Origin: Actinomycetota bacterium
GTDB taxonomy: Bacteria > Actinomycetota > Actinomycetes > S36-B12 > UBA5976
Direction: 5' to 3'
Length of the DNA: 30,898 nucleotides
Assembly: GCA_947486505.1 (NCBI GenBank)
Contig: CANKTT010000003.1
Span: 1 to 30,898, forward strand
Each line of letters opens with the position of its first letter. Position 1 is the first letter of the stretch. Shown piece by piece: positions 1-9,064 of the stretch. A program made the translations under genes and the position numbers. The notes beneath the pieces are model-generated. The model ran no database searches and had not been told where the DNA came from. It was given only the letters and a program-made list of their open reading frames with translations.

Positions 1-554
1 CCTCGATGCCAATCTCTGGTGTTGCAGATGCCTCCGATGGAGCAGTAGTCACGCTCGGGGGACTTGTAAGCAGCGTGCAACTTAAAACAACGAAACGATC
101 CGGTGATCGTTGGGCGATAGTTGTGCTCGAAGATCTCGAAGGTGTAGTTGAAGTCATGGTTTGGCCTAACACATTTACAAAATTTGCAACATTGCTAAAT
201 GATGACGCAATTTTGCTTATGAAAGTTCGAATCGAAAAACGTGATGACGAAGGTCCAAGGGTAGCGGCTCTCGAAGTCTCGGTTCCAGATATCAGTGCAG
301 CCCACTCCGGTCCAGTGAATGTCTATATTCCAGAGACTCGAGTTAACGCAGCGGTTATGGATTCATTGCGGCAAATCTTGAGTGCTCATCCGGGCACTAC
401 CGAAGTGCATCTAACAGTCGTGCAAGTGGATAAATTCGTTTCTGTAAAGACTGACGACAAGTTGCGAGTTGCACCTTCGCCATCACTATTTGCAGATTTG
501 AAAGCCTTGCTTGGCGCTGCTTGCTTAGAAGCGCCAGTTTTGCAAACTAGCTAG
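1..554 (+). CDS. dnaE: DNA polymerase III subunit alpha, C-terminal fragment
   Basis: This is the 3' end of a longer gene that enters from the left edge; the frame is open from base 3 and stops at TAG 552-554. The visible part (about 183 residues) carries the OB-fold nucleic-acid-binding domain near the C-terminus of replicative DnaE, recognised from VTLGGLVSSVQLKTTKRSG followed by WAIVVLEDLEGVVEVMVWP. In the family this domain binds single-stranded template while the catalytic PHP and palm domains, outside this window, do synthesis. The remaining tail is poorly conserved. The gene converges on the ybaK-like gene and overlaps it by 8 bases. A DnaE2/error-prone paralogue is possible from this fragment alone, but the position beside the his cluster fits the main replicative copy better. 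Confidence 0.9.
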   Translation, partial: SMPISGVADASDGAVVTLGGLVSSVQLKTTKRSGDRWAIVVLEDLEGVVEVMVWPNTFTKFATLLNDDAILLMKVRIEKRDDEGPRVAALEVSVPDISAAHSGPVNVYIPETRVNAAVMDSLRQILSAHPGTTEVHLTVVQVDKFVSVKTDDKLRVAPSPSLFADLKALLGAACLEAPVLQTS

Positions 555-1020
555 CAATTTCTGCAAAAATCGCTGAGAGAATCTCTGCTAAATCAGTTGG
601 CGAAAGTTCAACATCAAACCCGCGCCGACCACCGCTAACCAGAATTGTTTCAAAATCTTTCGCAGACTGATCTATAACTGTGGGCAGCAATCGCTTTTGC
701 CCTAATGGACTAATGCCACCGACCACATATCCAGTTAGCCGCGCGGCTTGTGCGGGGTCAGCCATGACTGCCCGCTTGGCACTCAAGGCACGTGACAGTG
801 ATTTCAGGCTCACTTGTTGGCTCACTGGAACGATTGCCACCGCGAAAGTTTCATCAACATTTGCAATCAAAGTCTTGAACACTCGATTTGGATCTACACC
901 AAGTTTTTCAGCAGCCTCAAGCCCAAATGAAGTCGAATTGGGATCATGCGAGTACTCGTGCTCGGTAAATTCAATTCCGGCAGACTTTAGTAATTTGGTC
1001 GCTGGAGTACCTGTGGCCAT
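547..1020 (-). CDS. ybaK: YbaK/EbsC-family aminoacyl-tRNA deacylase (Cys-tRNA(Pro) deacylase)
   Basis: A protein of 157 residues from the ATG at 1020. Family members hydrolyse mischarged tRNA in trans, typically Cys-tRNA(Pro). Recognised from the N-terminal TPATKLLKSAGIEFTEHEYSHDP, the conserved lysine in RVFKTLI (Lys49) and the GGISPLGQK loop (101-109). A TTG seven codons upstream (1041) is open in the same frame, but AGGA lies nine bases before the ATG and the protein then begins as homologues do, so I prefer 1020. It is the only minus-strand gene, transcribed away from hisD with 44 bases between them and converging on dnaE with both stops inside CTAGCTAG. Substrate specificity (Cys-tRNA(Pro), Ala-tRNA(Pro) or other) cannot be decided from sequence by eye. 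Confidence 0.9.
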   Translation of the reverse strand: MATGTPATKLLKSAGIEFTEHEYSHDPNSTSFGLEAAEKLGVDPNRVFKTLIANVDETFAVAIVPVSQQVSLKSLSRALSAKRAVMADPAQAARLTGYVVGGISPLGQKRLLPTVIDQSAKDFETILVSGGRRGFDVELSPTDLAEILSAIFAEIAS

Positions 1021-1051
1021 AGCAACAAATCCTATGCCCAAGAAATCAAGT

Positions 1052-1057
1052 TAAACT
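1052..1057 (+). promoter_or_regulatory. possible -10 element for leaderless hisD transcript
   Basis: TAAACT ends seven bases before the hisD ATG (1065). No SD-like sequence is present between it and the ATG, and no clear -35 is seen. The TANNNT-to-ATG spacing is what is known for leaderless mRNAs in Actinobacteria, so transcription may begin at or next to the A of the start codon. This is inference from position only. Confidence 0.35.
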
Positions 1058-1064
1058 TTGAATT

Positions 1065-2372
1065 ATGTTGTCAACCCTAGATTTACGAGGCGGCTCTCGG
1101 CGGGCCTCAGATCTGCGAAATCTAGTGCCGCGCGCGAAGTTCGACCTAGATTCTGTCGTTGAGCAGGTGCGCCCAATCGTTGAAGATGTTCGAGAGCGCG
1201 GCGTTGCAGCCGTCCAAGACTGGTCTGAAAAATTCGACGGCGTCCGCGCGCCACAAATCCGAGTTCCGCAAGAAGTTATTGACAAGTCACTTGTTGAACT
1301 AGATCCAGAAATCAAGGCAGCACTCATTGATGCAATTGCTCGAGTGCGAATTGTTCACGAACACCAGCGTCGAAGTGACACCACTGTCACAGTTGCCCCG
1401 GGTGGAACGGTTTCGGAACGCTGGTTACCTGTTCAGCGGGTTGGACTTTATGTTCCTGGCGGTGTTTATGTGTATCCAAGCAGCGTAATAATGAACGTGG
1501 TTCCAGCCCAGATTGCTGGAGTACCTTCGCTAGTTGTTTGCTCACCTCCCCAGAAAGATTTTGGGGGATGGCCACACCCAACTATTTTGGCTGCTTGCGC
1601 GCTGCTCGGCGTTACTGAAGTTTATGCCGCAGGTGGTTCTCAAGCGATTGCACTTATGGCGTATGGCGCAACCGGCGAAATTGAAATCGAACCGGTTTAT
1701 TTGGTTACTGGTCCAGGCAACATGTATGTAACTGCGGCTAAGCGAATGTTAAAAGGTTTAATTGGAATTGATTCCGAAGCCGGCCCAACTGAAATCGCGA
1801 TTTTGGCTGATGATTCAGCCAATCCAGATTTTGTAGCCGCAGACTTGATCAGCCAAGCTGAACACGACGAAGTAGCAGCGTCAGTTCTAGTAACAGATAG
1901 CGAAGAGTTAATCAAGAATGTTCGCGACAGCCTAGAGCGATTAGTTCCACTAACTATGAACAAAGATCGAATTCGAATTGCACTGACTGGTCAGCAAAGC
2001 GCTTTTGTTTTAGTTGACGATTTAGATCATGGACTAAATGTGGTTGATGCATATGCAGCCGAGCACTTAGAAATCCAAACCCGCAACGCATCAGAAGTAG
2101 CCAGACGAGTGAACAATGCAGGCGCAATCTTTGTTGGTGACTGGTCGCCAGTTTCTCTGGGGGACTACGCAGCTGGATCTAATCACGTTTTGCCAACCGG
2201 TGGCTGCGCTTGCCACTCATCTGGGCTTTCAGTCCAGTCATTCTTGCGAGGCATTCATTATGTCGAGTACAACGAAGTTGCGCTGAGCGACATTGCCCAG
2301 ACTGTTGTAACTCTTGCTAACTCGGAAGGCTTACCAGGTCACGCAGCAGCGATTGAAATTCGTGCGAAATGA
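1065..2372 (+). CDS. hisD: histidinol dehydrogenase
   Basis: HisD oxidises L-histidinol to histidine with two NAD+, the last two steps of histidine synthesis, as a zinc-dependent cytosolic dimer. The 435-residue length is usual. Visible signatures are VGLYVPGG (126-133), the PAQIAGVPS segment, [15 protein letters not shown] (187-201), TGPGN (215-219), the zinc-region Q264/H267 in [15 protein letters not shown], the catalytic Glu-His pair E333/H334 in [10 protein letters not shown] and [13 protein letters not shown] (368-380). It begins the his cluster; its stop overlaps the hisC start (ATGA). There is no clear SD, and a -10-like TAAACT lies seven bases upstream of the ATG, suggesting leaderless expression of the operon. 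Confidence 0.98.
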   Translation: MLSTLDLRGGSRRASDLRNLVPRAKFDLDSVVEQVRPIVEDVRERGVAAVQDWSEKFDGVRAPQIRVPQEVIDKSLVELDPEIKAALIDAIARVRIVHEHQRRSDTTVTVAPGGTVSERWLPVQRVGLYVPGGVYVYPSSVIMNVVPAQIAGVPSLVVCSPPQKDFGGWPHPTILAACALLGVTEVYAAGGSQAIALMAYGATGEIEIEPVYLVTGPGNMYVTAAKRMLKGLIGIDSEAGPTEIAILADDSANPDFVAADLISQAEHDEVAASVLVTDSEELIKNVRDSLERLVPLTMNKDRIRIALTGQQSAFVLVDDLDHGLNVVDAYAAEHLEIQTRNASEVARRVNNAGAIFVGDWSPVSLGDYAAGSNHVLPTGGCACHSSGLSVQSFLRGIHYVEYNEVALSDIAQTVVTLANSEGLPGHAAAIEIRAK

Positions 2373-3460
2373 CCGAGTTACCGATTCGTAAAGACTTAGT
2401 TGGCCGATCTCCATATGGCGCGCCCCAAATTGATGTACCGGTGCGACTAAACACGAATGAAAATCCGTTTGGCCCGTCACCTGAACTTGTGGCAGAGCTA
2501 GCCAAAGCGGTAACAGAACTTGGTCCGAAACTAAATCGATATCCTGATCGTGATGCCAATGAATTGCGGGCTGACTTAGCTGATTACTTGAATACTGAAA
2601 GTCAAGTTAGTTTGTCTGCAAAAAATATTTGGCCAGCAAACGGGTCTAATGAAGTTATGCAGCAACTACTTCAACTTTTTGGCGGTCCAGATAAGACTTT
2701 GGTTGCGTTTGATCCTACGTATTCGATGTACGAGGACTATTGCCGAAATACCTTTACTAAGTATTTGAGTGTGGCGAGAAACGAAGATTTCACTATCGAT
2801 AATTCGGTTATCGATAGTGCCCTGGCTTTGAACCCAGACCTAATCGTTCTGACGTCACCGAATAATCCAACGGGCACGATCATTGACATGTCAGACATTG
2901 ACTACTTGCTAGCAAACTTTGCTGGGGTGGTAGTAGTGGATGAGGCTTATGCCGAATTCCGGCCGACTGGAACTCCATCAGCTGTTTCCAGATTGGAAAG
3001 TAATCCACGTTTAGTTGTGGTTCGCACCATGAGTAAAGCCTTTTCTTTTGCAGGCGCCCGAGTCGGATACGCTGCGACAAGCCCAGAGATAGTTGATGCA
3101 ATTCAATTGGTTCGCTTGCCTTATCACTTATCGACAGTAACTCAAGCAGTCGCTCGAGTAGCCCTGCAATTCAGCGAACAACTGCAAAACCAGTTGGACT
3201 TACTTCGCAAGGAACGAGATGACTTGGCATCCTGGCTAACGGACCAAGGCTTTGAAGTGGTGCCAAGTGGCTCAAACTTCCTGCTCTTTGGAACATTTGG
3301 AGATCGCAACCAGGTATGGGAACAATTAGTTGAGCAAGGTGTATTGATTCGCCAGACTGGCCCGAATGGTTGGCTGCGAGTCAGCATTGGAACTCCAGAA
3401 GAAAACCAAGCTTTTAAGGCCGCGCTAATTCAAGTAACTAATCGAACTAACGGAAAGTAA
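2369..3460 (+). CDS. hisC: histidinol-phosphate aminotransferase
   Basis: A PLP-dependent class I/II aminotransferase of 363 residues that converts imidazole-acetol phosphate plus glutamate to histidinol phosphate. Recognisable are the N-terminal [12 protein letters not shown] (27-38), the LNRYPD substrate region (55-60), SPNNPTGT (163-170), VVDEAYAEF (189-197) and the PLP-lysine motif [16 protein letters not shown] with Lys223. The start ATG overlaps the hisD stop by four bases and has no separate SD, implying translational coupling. Some actinobacterial HisC proteins also take aromatic amino acids; I see nothing that decides this here, and the position inside the his operon argues for histidine. 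Confidence 0.97.
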   Translation: MTELPIRKDLVGRSPYGAPQIDVPVRLNTNENPFGPSPELVAELAKAVTELGPKLNRYPDRDANELRADLADYLNTESQVSLSAKNIWPANGSNEVMQQLLQLFGGPDKTLVAFDPTYSMYEDYCRNTFTKYLSVARNEDFTIDNSVIDSALALNPDLIVLTSPNNPTGTIIDMSDIDYLLANFAGVVVVDEAYAEFRPTGTPSAVSRLESNPRLVVVRTMSKAFSFAGARVGYAATSPEIVDAIQLVRLPYHLSTVTQAVARVALQFSEQLQNQLDLLRKERDDLASWLTDQGFEVVPSGSNFLLFGTFGDRNQVWEQLVEQGVLIRQTGPNGWLRVSIGTPEENQAFKAALIQVTNRTNGK

Positions 3461-3464
3461 TCAG

Positions 3465-4052
3465 ATGGCACGCACCGCACGCATTGAACGCACCACTAAA
3501 GAAAGCTCAGTTCTGGTTGAACTTAACTTAGACGGCACTGGGCAGATCGATATCGAAACTGGTGTGCCTTTTTATGATCACATGCTTTCTCAGTTGGGAC
3601 GCCATGGCGGCTTTGACCTAAAGGTACGCACCACAGGTGATGTAGACGTTGACTCACATCACACAGTTGAAGACACATCGCTAGCTGTTGGTGAAGCAAT
3701 CCGAACTGCACTTGGTGACAAGGTAGGTATTCGTAGATTTGGCGATGCCTACGTGCCGTTAGATGAAACTGCTTGCCATGCTGCAGTGGACCTATCCGGT
3801 CGTCCTTACCTAGTTCATGACCAGCCAGAAATCGTTGAGCTGATCGGAACTTTTGATACGACTTTGATTCGTCACATCTGGGAATCAATTATTGCTACCG
3901 CACAGATTTGCATTCATATTCGAATTCTGAGTGGCCGAAATGCTCACCACGTAAGTGAAGCGCAGTTCAAGGCGGTAGCGCGTGCACTTCGGGATGCGGT
4001 TGCTATTGATCCACGAGTTCTAGATGTTCCGTCAACAAAGGGAAGTCTCTAG
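3465..4052 (+). CDS. hisB: imidazoleglycerol-phosphate dehydratase
   Basis: IGPD removes water from imidazole-glycerol phosphate to give imidazole-acetol phosphate. At 195 residues this is the stand-alone dehydratase, without the N-terminal phosphatase domain fused in enterobacteria, so histidinol-phosphate phosphatase must be encoded elsewhere. The manganese-binding HHxxED motif is at 65-70 (HHTVED), and the second, HHVSE-containing histidine cluster is near residue 165. GVPFYDHMLSQLGRHGGFDL near residues 33-52 is typical. It starts four bases after hisC; a GGAAAG upstream may serve as SD. Confidence 0.97.
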   Translation: MARTARIERTTKESSVLVELNLDGTGQIDIETGVPFYDHMLSQLGRHGGFDLKVRTTGDVDVDSHHTVEDTSLAVGEAIRTALGDKVGIRRFGDAYVPLDETACHAAVDLSGRPYLVHDQPEIVELIGTFDTTLIRHIWESIIATAQICIHIRILSGRNAHHVSEAQFKAVARALRDAVAIDPRVLDVPSTKGSL

Positions 4053-4055
4053 CTC

Positions 4056-4691
4056 GTGACTTCTGTTGTCATTCTTGACTACGGATCAGGAAACGTAAGA
4101 TCAGCGCAACGTGCAGTTGAGACTACTGGAGCGAAGGTTTCGATCTCTGCGGACTTCGATGCAGCTTTAGATGCGGATGCCTTGCTGGTTCCTGGCGTTG
4201 GAGCGTTTGCTGCCTGCATTCAGGGGATCAAAAAAGTCCGAGGCGAACAGATTATTGGACGCAGACTTGCCGGGGGTCGGCCGGTTTTAGGTATTTGCGT
4301 TGGCATGCAAGTGTTGTTTCAGCGAAGTACCGAACATTCTGGTGAAGGATTCTTTGAAGGATTGAACGAATGGCCTGGCACTGTGGAGAAACTAACTGCA
4401 CCAGTGCTTCCACACATGGGTTGGAATAGCGTTGCAGCCGCAACTGGATCACAAATGTTCAGTGGCGTTGAGCAAGAGCGCTTCTATTTCGTTCATTCCT
4501 ACGCAACTCGCAAATGGGAACTAGATCCGCATGAAATGCTGGCTGCCCCGAAAGTTAGTTGGGCAAACCACGGTGAAGACTTTGTCGCCGCTGTGGAGAA
4601 TGGCCCGCTTTGGGCTACCCAGTTTCATCCCGAAAAATCCGGTGAAGCGGGTCTGACATTATTGGCGAATTGGATCTCGGCCATCAAATGA
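4056..4691 (+). CDS. hisH: imidazole glycerol phosphate synthase, glutaminase subunit
   Basis: HisH is the class I glutamine amidotransferase that hydrolyses glutamine and channels ammonia to HisF. The 211-residue protein starts at GTG 4056, three bases after the hisB stop. The N-terminal [15 protein letters not shown], the oxyanion segment LVPGVGAF (44-51), the nucleophile Cys81 in LGICVGMQ and the His/Glu of the triad in TQFHPEKSG near the C-terminus are all visible, so the triad is intact. HisF lies two genes downstream, with hisA between, the usual actinobacterial arrangement. Confidence 0.97.
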   Translation: MTSVVILDYGSGNVRSAQRAVETTGAKVSISADFDAALDADALLVPGVGAFAACIQGIKKVRGEQIIGRRLAGGRPVLGICVGMQVLFQRSTEHSGEGFFEGLNEWPGTVEKLTAPVLPHMGWNSVAAATGSQMFSGVEQERFYFVHSYATRKWELDPHEMLAAPKVSWANHGEDFVAAVENGPLWATQFHPEKSGEAGLTLLANWISAIK

Positions 4692-4719
4692 ACTTGATAA
4701 CCCTAAATCGGAGAACTAA

Positions 4720-5451
4720 ATGACATCTTTAATTCTGCTTCCTGCCGTTGATGTTGCGGATGGTTTGGCCGTGCGCTTAGTTCAAGGTGAAGCCGATAGC
4801 GCTACGTCTTTTGGAGATCCACTTGCGGCAGCGCTTGATTGGCAAGCTAGTGGTGCCCAGTGGATTCACTTAGTTGATCTTGATGCGGCCTTTGGTCGTG
4901 GCGAGAACCGAAAGCTTTTAGCTGAAGTAGTCGGCAAACTCGATGTAAATGTCGAACTCTCCGGTGGAATCAGAGACGATGATTCACTTCGAGCTGCGCT
5001 TGCAACCGGATGCCGTCGCGTGAACTTGGGAACTGCGGCGCTTGAAGATCCAGAGTGGACTGCCCGAGTGATTGGCGAATTCGGAGATCGAATTGCAGTT
5101 GGCCTAGATGTTCGTGGCACAGTACTTGCGGCTCGTGGCTGGACCAAAGAGGGCGGCGATATTTGGGAAACTCTGGAGCGACTGGAATCAGATGGTTGCC
5201 AAAGGTATGTAGTAACTGATGTAACTAAAGATGGAACTTTGCGCGGACCAAATGTTGATTTGCTTAAGCAGATGTGTGAGCGCACTGATAAGCCAGTAAT
5301 TGCAAGTGGTGGTATCGCAACTCTTGATGATCTGATTGAACTTAGAGCATTAACTGAGACAGGAGTTGAAGGCGCAATCGTTGGCAAGGCGCTTTATGCC
5401 CGAGCTTTCACACTCGAGGAAGCTATCGAAGTTTCCGGACCACAGGCCTAG
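4720..5451 (+). CDS. hisA: phosphoribosyl isomerase A (PriA), HisA/TrpF bifunctional type
   Basis: A (beta/alpha)8 isomerase of 243 residues. In histidine synthesis it isomerises ProFAR to PRFAR; the actinobacterial PriA form also isomerises phosphoribosylanthranilate for tryptophan. By eye it is close to mycobacterial Pri[11 protein letters not shown] with Asp11, Arg19, [12 protein letters not shown] (50-61), [10 protein letters not shown] (78-87), Asp130 in VGLDV, the RGW loop (139-141) and the second acid/base Asp171 in TDVTKDGTL. The trp cluster in this window has no trpF, which supports the dual role; biochemical bifunctionality is inferred. A 28-base gap with GGAGA precedes the ATG. Confidence 0.93.
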   Translation: MTSLILLPAVDVADGLAVRLVQGEADSATSFGDPLAAALDWQASGAQWIHLVDLDAAFGRGENRKLLAEVVGKLDVNVELSGGIRDDDSLRAALATGCRRVNLGTAALEDPEWTARVIGEFGDRIAVGLDVRGTVLAARGWTKEGGDIWETLERLESDGCQRYVVTDVTKDGTLRGPNVDLLKQMCERTDKPVIASGGIATLDDLIELRALTETGVEGAIVGKALYARAFTLEEAIEVSGPQA

Positions 5452-5454
5452 CAA

Positions 5455-6216
5455 ATGAGCGTTGCAGTCCGAGTTATTCCATGCCTTGATGTTGATGCTG
5501 GTCGAGTAGTTAAAGGCGTTAACTTTGAGAATTTAAATGATGCTGGTGATCCGGTTGAACTAGCTCGTAGGTATGGAAACTCAGGGGCTGATGAATTAGT
5601 TTTCCTTGATATCACGGCGTCAAGTTCAGATCGCGAAACCACTTACGAAATGATTCGCAGAACTGCTGACGAACTTTTCATTCCACTTACTGTCGGTGGT
5701 GGTGTTCGCACTGTTTCTGATGTAGATCAACTGCTGCGGGCAGGCGCTGACAAAGTTGGAATCAACACTGCCGGAATTACTAATCCTGAATTAATCTCTG
5801 ATGCTGCCCGGCGATTTGGAGATCAGTGCGTTGTTATTTCCGTTGATGTGCGCAGGAATCAAGATTCAATAAGTGGATTTGAAGCAACTACTCATGGCGG
5901 CAGAAATAGCAGCGGCCGAGATGCTTTGGAATGGATTGTGGAAGCTGCGGAACGAGGAGCCGGGGAGGTGCTGCTTAATTCAATGGATGCCGATGGCACC
6001 AAGAATGGATATGACCTGGAATTGATTTCTGCAGTTAGAGCAGCTGTAGACATTCCAGTTATTGCAAGCGGTGGCGCTGGCAATCTTTCAGACTTTGCCC
6101 CAGCCGTTAAGGCTGGCGCAAATGCTGTTTTAGCAGCAAGCGTTTTTCACTTCAATGAACTAACGATTCAGCAAGTTAAAGACGAACTTGCACGCAGCGG
6201 GGAAGAAGTCCGCTAA
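5455..6216 (+). CDS. hisF: imidazole glycerol phosphate synthase, cyclase subunit
   Basis: HisF takes PRFAR and ammonia delivered by HisH and makes imidazole-glycerol phosphate and AICAR. The 253-residue barrel has both catalytic aspartates, Asp12 ([16 protein letters not shown]) and Asp131 ([10 protein letters not shown]), and the phosphate-binding loops LTVGGGVRT (78-86) and VIASGGAGN. It starts three bases after hisA and closes the first part of the his cluster; 80 non-coding bases with a possible promoter follow before hisI. Confidence 0.97.
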   Translation: MSVAVRVIPCLDVDAGRVVKGVNFENLNDAGDPVELARRYGNSGADELVFLDITASSSDRETTYEMIRRTADELFIPLTVGGGVRTVSDVDQLLRAGADKVGINTAGITNPELISDAARRFGDQCVVISVDVRRNQDSISGFEATTHGGRNSSGRDALEWIVEAAERGAGEVLLNSMDADGTKNGYDLELISAVRAAVDIPVIASGGAGNLSDFAPAVKAGANAVLAASVFHFNELTIQQVKDELARSGEEVR

Positions 6217-6260
6217 CCCAGTTGGCCCGTGCTTCGAAAGCCAAGCATCACTGGCCAGAT

Positions 6261-6290
6261 TTCGACTACTTTCTTTAATCAAGGCACAAT
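6261..6290 (+). promoter_or_regulatory. possible leaderless promoter for hisI-trp operon
   Basis: TTCGAC (6261-6266) is followed after 18 bases by CACAAT (6285-6290), which ends six bases before the hisI ATG. There is no well-placed SD (only AGGT two bases from the ATG). This spacing would put the transcript start at or next to the ATG. It lies in the largest gap of the his-trp block, where an internal promoter is expected. No attenuator-like Trp leader peptide is visible. Confidence 0.4.
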
Positions 6291-6296
6291 AGGTAC

Positions 6297-6644
6297 ATGG
6301 AGAACTCGCCGTTTGTTGAAACCTTAGTTTTCAACGACCAAGGATTGATTCCGGTTGTAGTTCAACAAGTCGATACCAGAGAAGTGCTCATGGTTGCCTG
6401 GATGAATTCCCAAACCGTAAAGCAAACCTTAGAAACCGGAAAAGCCACCTACTGGAGTCGCAGTCGTAATGAGATTTGGGTCAAAGGATCAACTTCCGGA
6501 AATCATCAACGCGTGATCTCGCTGGCAAAGGATTGTGACAGCGATACTTTGCTCATGACGGTCGACCAATCCGGAGCAGCTTGTCACACCGGTAACCAAA
6601 CTTGTTTCGATGATTCGGTTACTCATACAGAGGTAAGTGGATGA
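6297..6644 (+). CDS. hisI: phosphoribosyl-AMP cyclohydrolase
   Basis: HisI opens the adenine ring of phosphoribosyl-AMP, the third step of histidine synthesis. At 115 residues it is the stand-alone cyclohydrolase without a fused HisE pyrophosphatase. Diagnostic segments are VLMVAWMN (30-37), TYWSRSRNEIWVKGSTSGN (51-69), the metal-binding DCDSD (79-83 with Cys80) and the zinc cysteines Cys96 and Cys103 in ACHTGNQTCF. hisE and hisG are not in the window; in Actinobacteria they usually form a separate pair. The stop overlaps the trpE start, so this his gene is cotranscribed with trp genes. Confidence 0.97.
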   Translation: MENSPFVETLVFNDQGLIPVVVQQVDTREVLMVAWMNSQTVKQTLETGKATYWSRSRNEIWVKGSTSGNHQRVISLAKDCDSDTLLMTVDQSGAACHTGNQTCFDDSVTHTEVSG

Positions 6645-8194
6645 CCACTCCCAATCTCGAGTCTTTTCGAAACTTGGCTCAAACTCGACGGGTAATTCCG
6701 GTATTTCGAAAACTTTTGGCTGACGGCGAGACTGCACTTGGCCTATATCGAAAACTAGCTGATGAACGTGCCGGAACATTTCTGCTTGAATCAGCTGAAC
6801 ACGGAAGGTCTTGGTCTCGCTACTCCTTCGTTGGGGTAGCAAGTTCAGCGATGCTCTCGGAGCGAAACGGGCAGGCGTTGTGGTCAGGCAAAGTGCCACA
6901 GGGCGTTCCAGAAACTGGCGACCCAATTACTGCATTGCGCGAAACTTTAAATGTTCTGTTCACTCCTGGCGTCAATGAAGGAATCACTAACGAAGAACTA
7001 CCACCGCTAACCGGCGGAGTTGTTGGTTACCTGGGATACGACATTGTTCGGCGCTTGGAAAAACTACCGAATGAAACTGAAGACGTTTTAGGCTTACCTG
7101 AGTTGGCAATGCTCGTTGCAACTGACTTAGCGGTTTTGGATCACAAAGATGGCACAGTCACACTTATTGCAAATGCAATCAACTACGACAACTCTGATGA
7201 GCGTGTTGACGAAGCTTGGCTTGATGCGAAACAAAGACTTGACGCTATGGAAGCCGCTTTAGGTGGCCAAGCACCATCAAGTGCGGCAAGTTTTGATCGC
7301 GCAGCTAAGGCCGAGTTCACTCGGGAAACGACCGGTTCTGATTATCAAGATTCAGTGAGGGTCGCGCAGGGGCGAATTCGAGCTGGCGATGCATTTCAGA
7401 TTGTATTAAGCCAGCGGTTTGCCACACCATGCCAAGCCTCAGCACTTGATGTTTACCGGGTATTGCGCGCAACTAATCCAAGCCCTTACATGTTCTTATT
7501 CCGAATTCCAGAATTAACCGGCCCGGGTCAAGAACTTGGTACCAAAGTAGCTTTCGATGTTGTTGGCTCCAGTCCCGAGGCACTTGTAACTCTTCGAAAT
7601 GGTGAGGCAATGCTGCACCCAATTGCGGGCACGAGACCTCGAGGCGAAACACCAGAAATCGATGACACAAATGCCGCCGACTTATTAGCAGATAAAAAAG
7701 AACGCGCAGAACACTTGATGCTTGTTGATCTTGGCAGAAATGACTTAGGTCGAGTTTGCTTGCCGGGTTCAGTTGAAGTAACCGATTTCATGAGTATTGA
7801 GAAGTACAGCCACGTCATGCACATCGTGTCCACCGTAATCGGCAGAATAGACCCTGCAGTTAGTGCTTTTGATTTAGTAGCTGCAACCTTCCCAGCAGGA
7901 ACTCTTTCTGGTGCACCTAAACCTATGGCAATGACGATTATTGAGGAATTGGAAGAATCAAAGCGTGGGGTTTATGGCGGCTGTGTTGGTTATTTTGATT
8001 TCGCTGGAAACATTGACACAGCCATCGCAATTCGCTCGACAGTTATTAAGAATTCAATTGCATATGTTCAAGCTGGTGCTGGCGTGGTTGCAGATTCAGT
8101 TCCGGAAAGTGAAGATGCTGAATGTCAGGCAAAAGCTATGGCAGTTTTAAACGCGGTTGCCGTTGCAAATTCCTTGGTGAGTAATCAAGCATGA
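6641..8194 (+). CDS. trpE: anthranilate synthase component I
   Basis: TrpE makes anthranilate from chorismate using ammonia from the TrpG glutaminase, which is not encoded here. The 517-residue protein has the N-terminal tryptophan-sensing LLES element (48-51) expected for feedback inhibition, and the chorismate-site motifs IAGTRPRG (328-335), LVDLGRNDLGR (361-371), KYSHVMHIVS (388-397) and FPAGTLSGAPK (417-427). AGAGGT precedes the ATG, which overlaps the hisI stop. Tryptophan-specific function is preferred over aminodeoxychorismate or salicylate synthase because of the LLES motif and the trp neighbours. Confidence 0.96.
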   Translation: MTTPNLESFRNLAQTRRVIPVFRKLLADGETALGLYRKLADERAGTFLLESAEHGRSWSRYSFVGVASSAMLSERNGQALWSGKVPQGVPETGDPITALRETLNVLFTPGVNEGITNEELPPLTGGVVGYLGYDIVRRLEKLPNETEDVLGLPELAMLVATDLAVLDHKDGTVTLIANAINYDNSDERVDEAWLDAKQRLDAMEAALGGQAPSSAASFDRAAKAEFTRETTGSDYQDSVRVAQGRIRAGDAFQIVLSQRFATPCQASALDVYRVLRATNPSPYMFLFRIPELTGPGQELGTKVAFDVVGSSPEALVTLRNGEAMLHPIAGTRPRGETPEIDDTNAADLLADKKERAEHLMLVDLGRNDLGRVCLPGSVEVTDFMSIEKYSHVMHIVSTVIGRIDPAVSAFDLVAATFPAGTLSGAPKPMAMTIIEELEESKRGVYGGCVGYFDFAGNIDTAIAIRSTVIKNSIAYVQAGAGVVADSVPESEDAECQAKAMAVLNAVAVANSLVSNQA

Positions 8195-8742
8195 AACTAT
8201 CCTTGCGAAATTTGATAACGCTTGAACTCTTATGTTCTGCATTAGTTCTAATTGCTGCAAGTCGGCCATGGGTTGTTGCAACTTACGCTGAAACTGGATT
8301 CCCATCAGTCACCTTAAGCCTGAGCGCGAGTCAATTGAATCCTTCACTCAATGGATTAGCCCTTGCAGCCTTAGCATCTGCACTTGGCGCAATCGCTACT
8401 CGTGGCATTTTCCGAAGAATAGTTGGTGCAGTCATCGCTTCATTGGGCCTAGGAATTTGCGTGCTAACTCTTAACTTGATCAACAACTTGAATGATTTCT
8501 TGGGTCTACAGTTCGAGCAGGCCATAGGACGTGAAGTAACTGGCTGGGTTTCCGAAACTTCACATTACGGTCTGCTTGTGATTCCAGCGGGATTTGTTAT
8601 TGCACTATGCGGCCTTGGGATCGCAGTTAAGTCATTTGATACTGGGATGTCACGACGTTACGAACGAAAATCTTCAAGCGAGTTGGAACTTACGCCGTGG
8701 CAGGCGATGGATCAAGGAATTGACCCGACAATCCAGAGTTAA
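8191..8742 (+). CDS. Trp operon-associated membrane protein (TIGR02234-like)
   Basis: A 183-residue membrane protein with about four hydrophobic segments (roughly 9-27, 53-70, 76-98 and 126-146) and a charged cytosolic tail. The ASRPWV motif after the first segment and the C-terminal WQAMDQGIDPT are typical of the family found between trpE and trpC in Actinobacteria. The biochemical role of the family is not known to me; genomic position suggests a link to tryptophan or its precursors. Its ATG overlaps the trpE stop by four bases (ATGA). Confidence 0.88.
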   Translation: MKLSLRNLITLELLCSALVLIAASRPWVVATYAETGFPSVTLSLSASQLNPSLNGLALAALASALGAIATRGIFRRIVGAVIASLGLGICVLTLNLINNLNDFLGLQFEQAIGREVTGWVSETSHYGLLVIPAGFVIALCGLGIAVKSFDTGMSRRYERKSSSELELTPWQAMDQGIDPTIQS

Positions 8743-8788
8743 TCAAGTCAACAGTTAGAATAATAAAGCATCGCCTAAAGGAGAACTA

Positions 8789-9004
8789 ATGTCAGACTCA
8801 CATGAAGATCACGGACACACTGTTGCAGCTTGGACTGCAGTTTCAATTGCTATGGTCGGATTTTTGGTTGGTTGCATCGGTGTTGTAATCGCAACTCCAA
8901 TGGTTTTCTGGATCGGCGTAGCACTTCTTCCGATAGCTGGCATTGCCGGCAAAGTCCTAGCTCTACTGGGCTACGGCAAGCAAACTAATAAACCTTTACT
9001 CTAG
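8789..9004 (+). CDS. HGxxPAAW-family small membrane protein
   Basis: A 71-residue protein with two hydrophobic segments (about 14-34 and 38-58) preceded by a histidine-rich stretch. DHGHTVAAWTAV is a variant of the HGxxPAAW signature, and VFWIGVALL followed by GKVLALLGYG matches the second half of the actinobacterial family found upstream of trpC. Function is unknown. It has one of the best SDs in the window, AAAGGAGA six bases before the ATG, and TAGAAT at 8756-8761 could be a weak -10, so it may also be expressed apart from trpE. Confidence 0.85.
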   Translation: MSDSHEDHGHTVAAWTAVSIAMVGFLVGCIGVVIATPMVFWIGVALLPIAGIAGKVLALLGYGKQTNKPLL

Positions 9005-9064
9005 ACACCAAACTAGGACGCAGGTTCTGCTTCAGTTGATGCAAGTGCCCAAGAAAGGCAAATC

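Noticed and set aside
1021..1041. TTG start for the ybaK-like gene
   Set aside because: The AGGA within this stretch serves the ATG at 1020, and homologues begin near TPATKLL.
680..1054. Plus-strand open frame of 124 codons
   Set aside because: It is antisense to the ybaK-like gene, which has clear family motifs and an SD; the plus-strand translation resembles nothing.
4866..5387. Minus-strand open frame of 173 codons across hisA
   Set aside because: Serine/proline/threonine-rich shadow of a strongly conserved gene; no SD or family motif.
8720..8761. TTGACC and TAGAAT as a promoter for the HGxxPAAW gene
   Set aside because: Spacer of 30 bases; only a weak isolated -10 remains.
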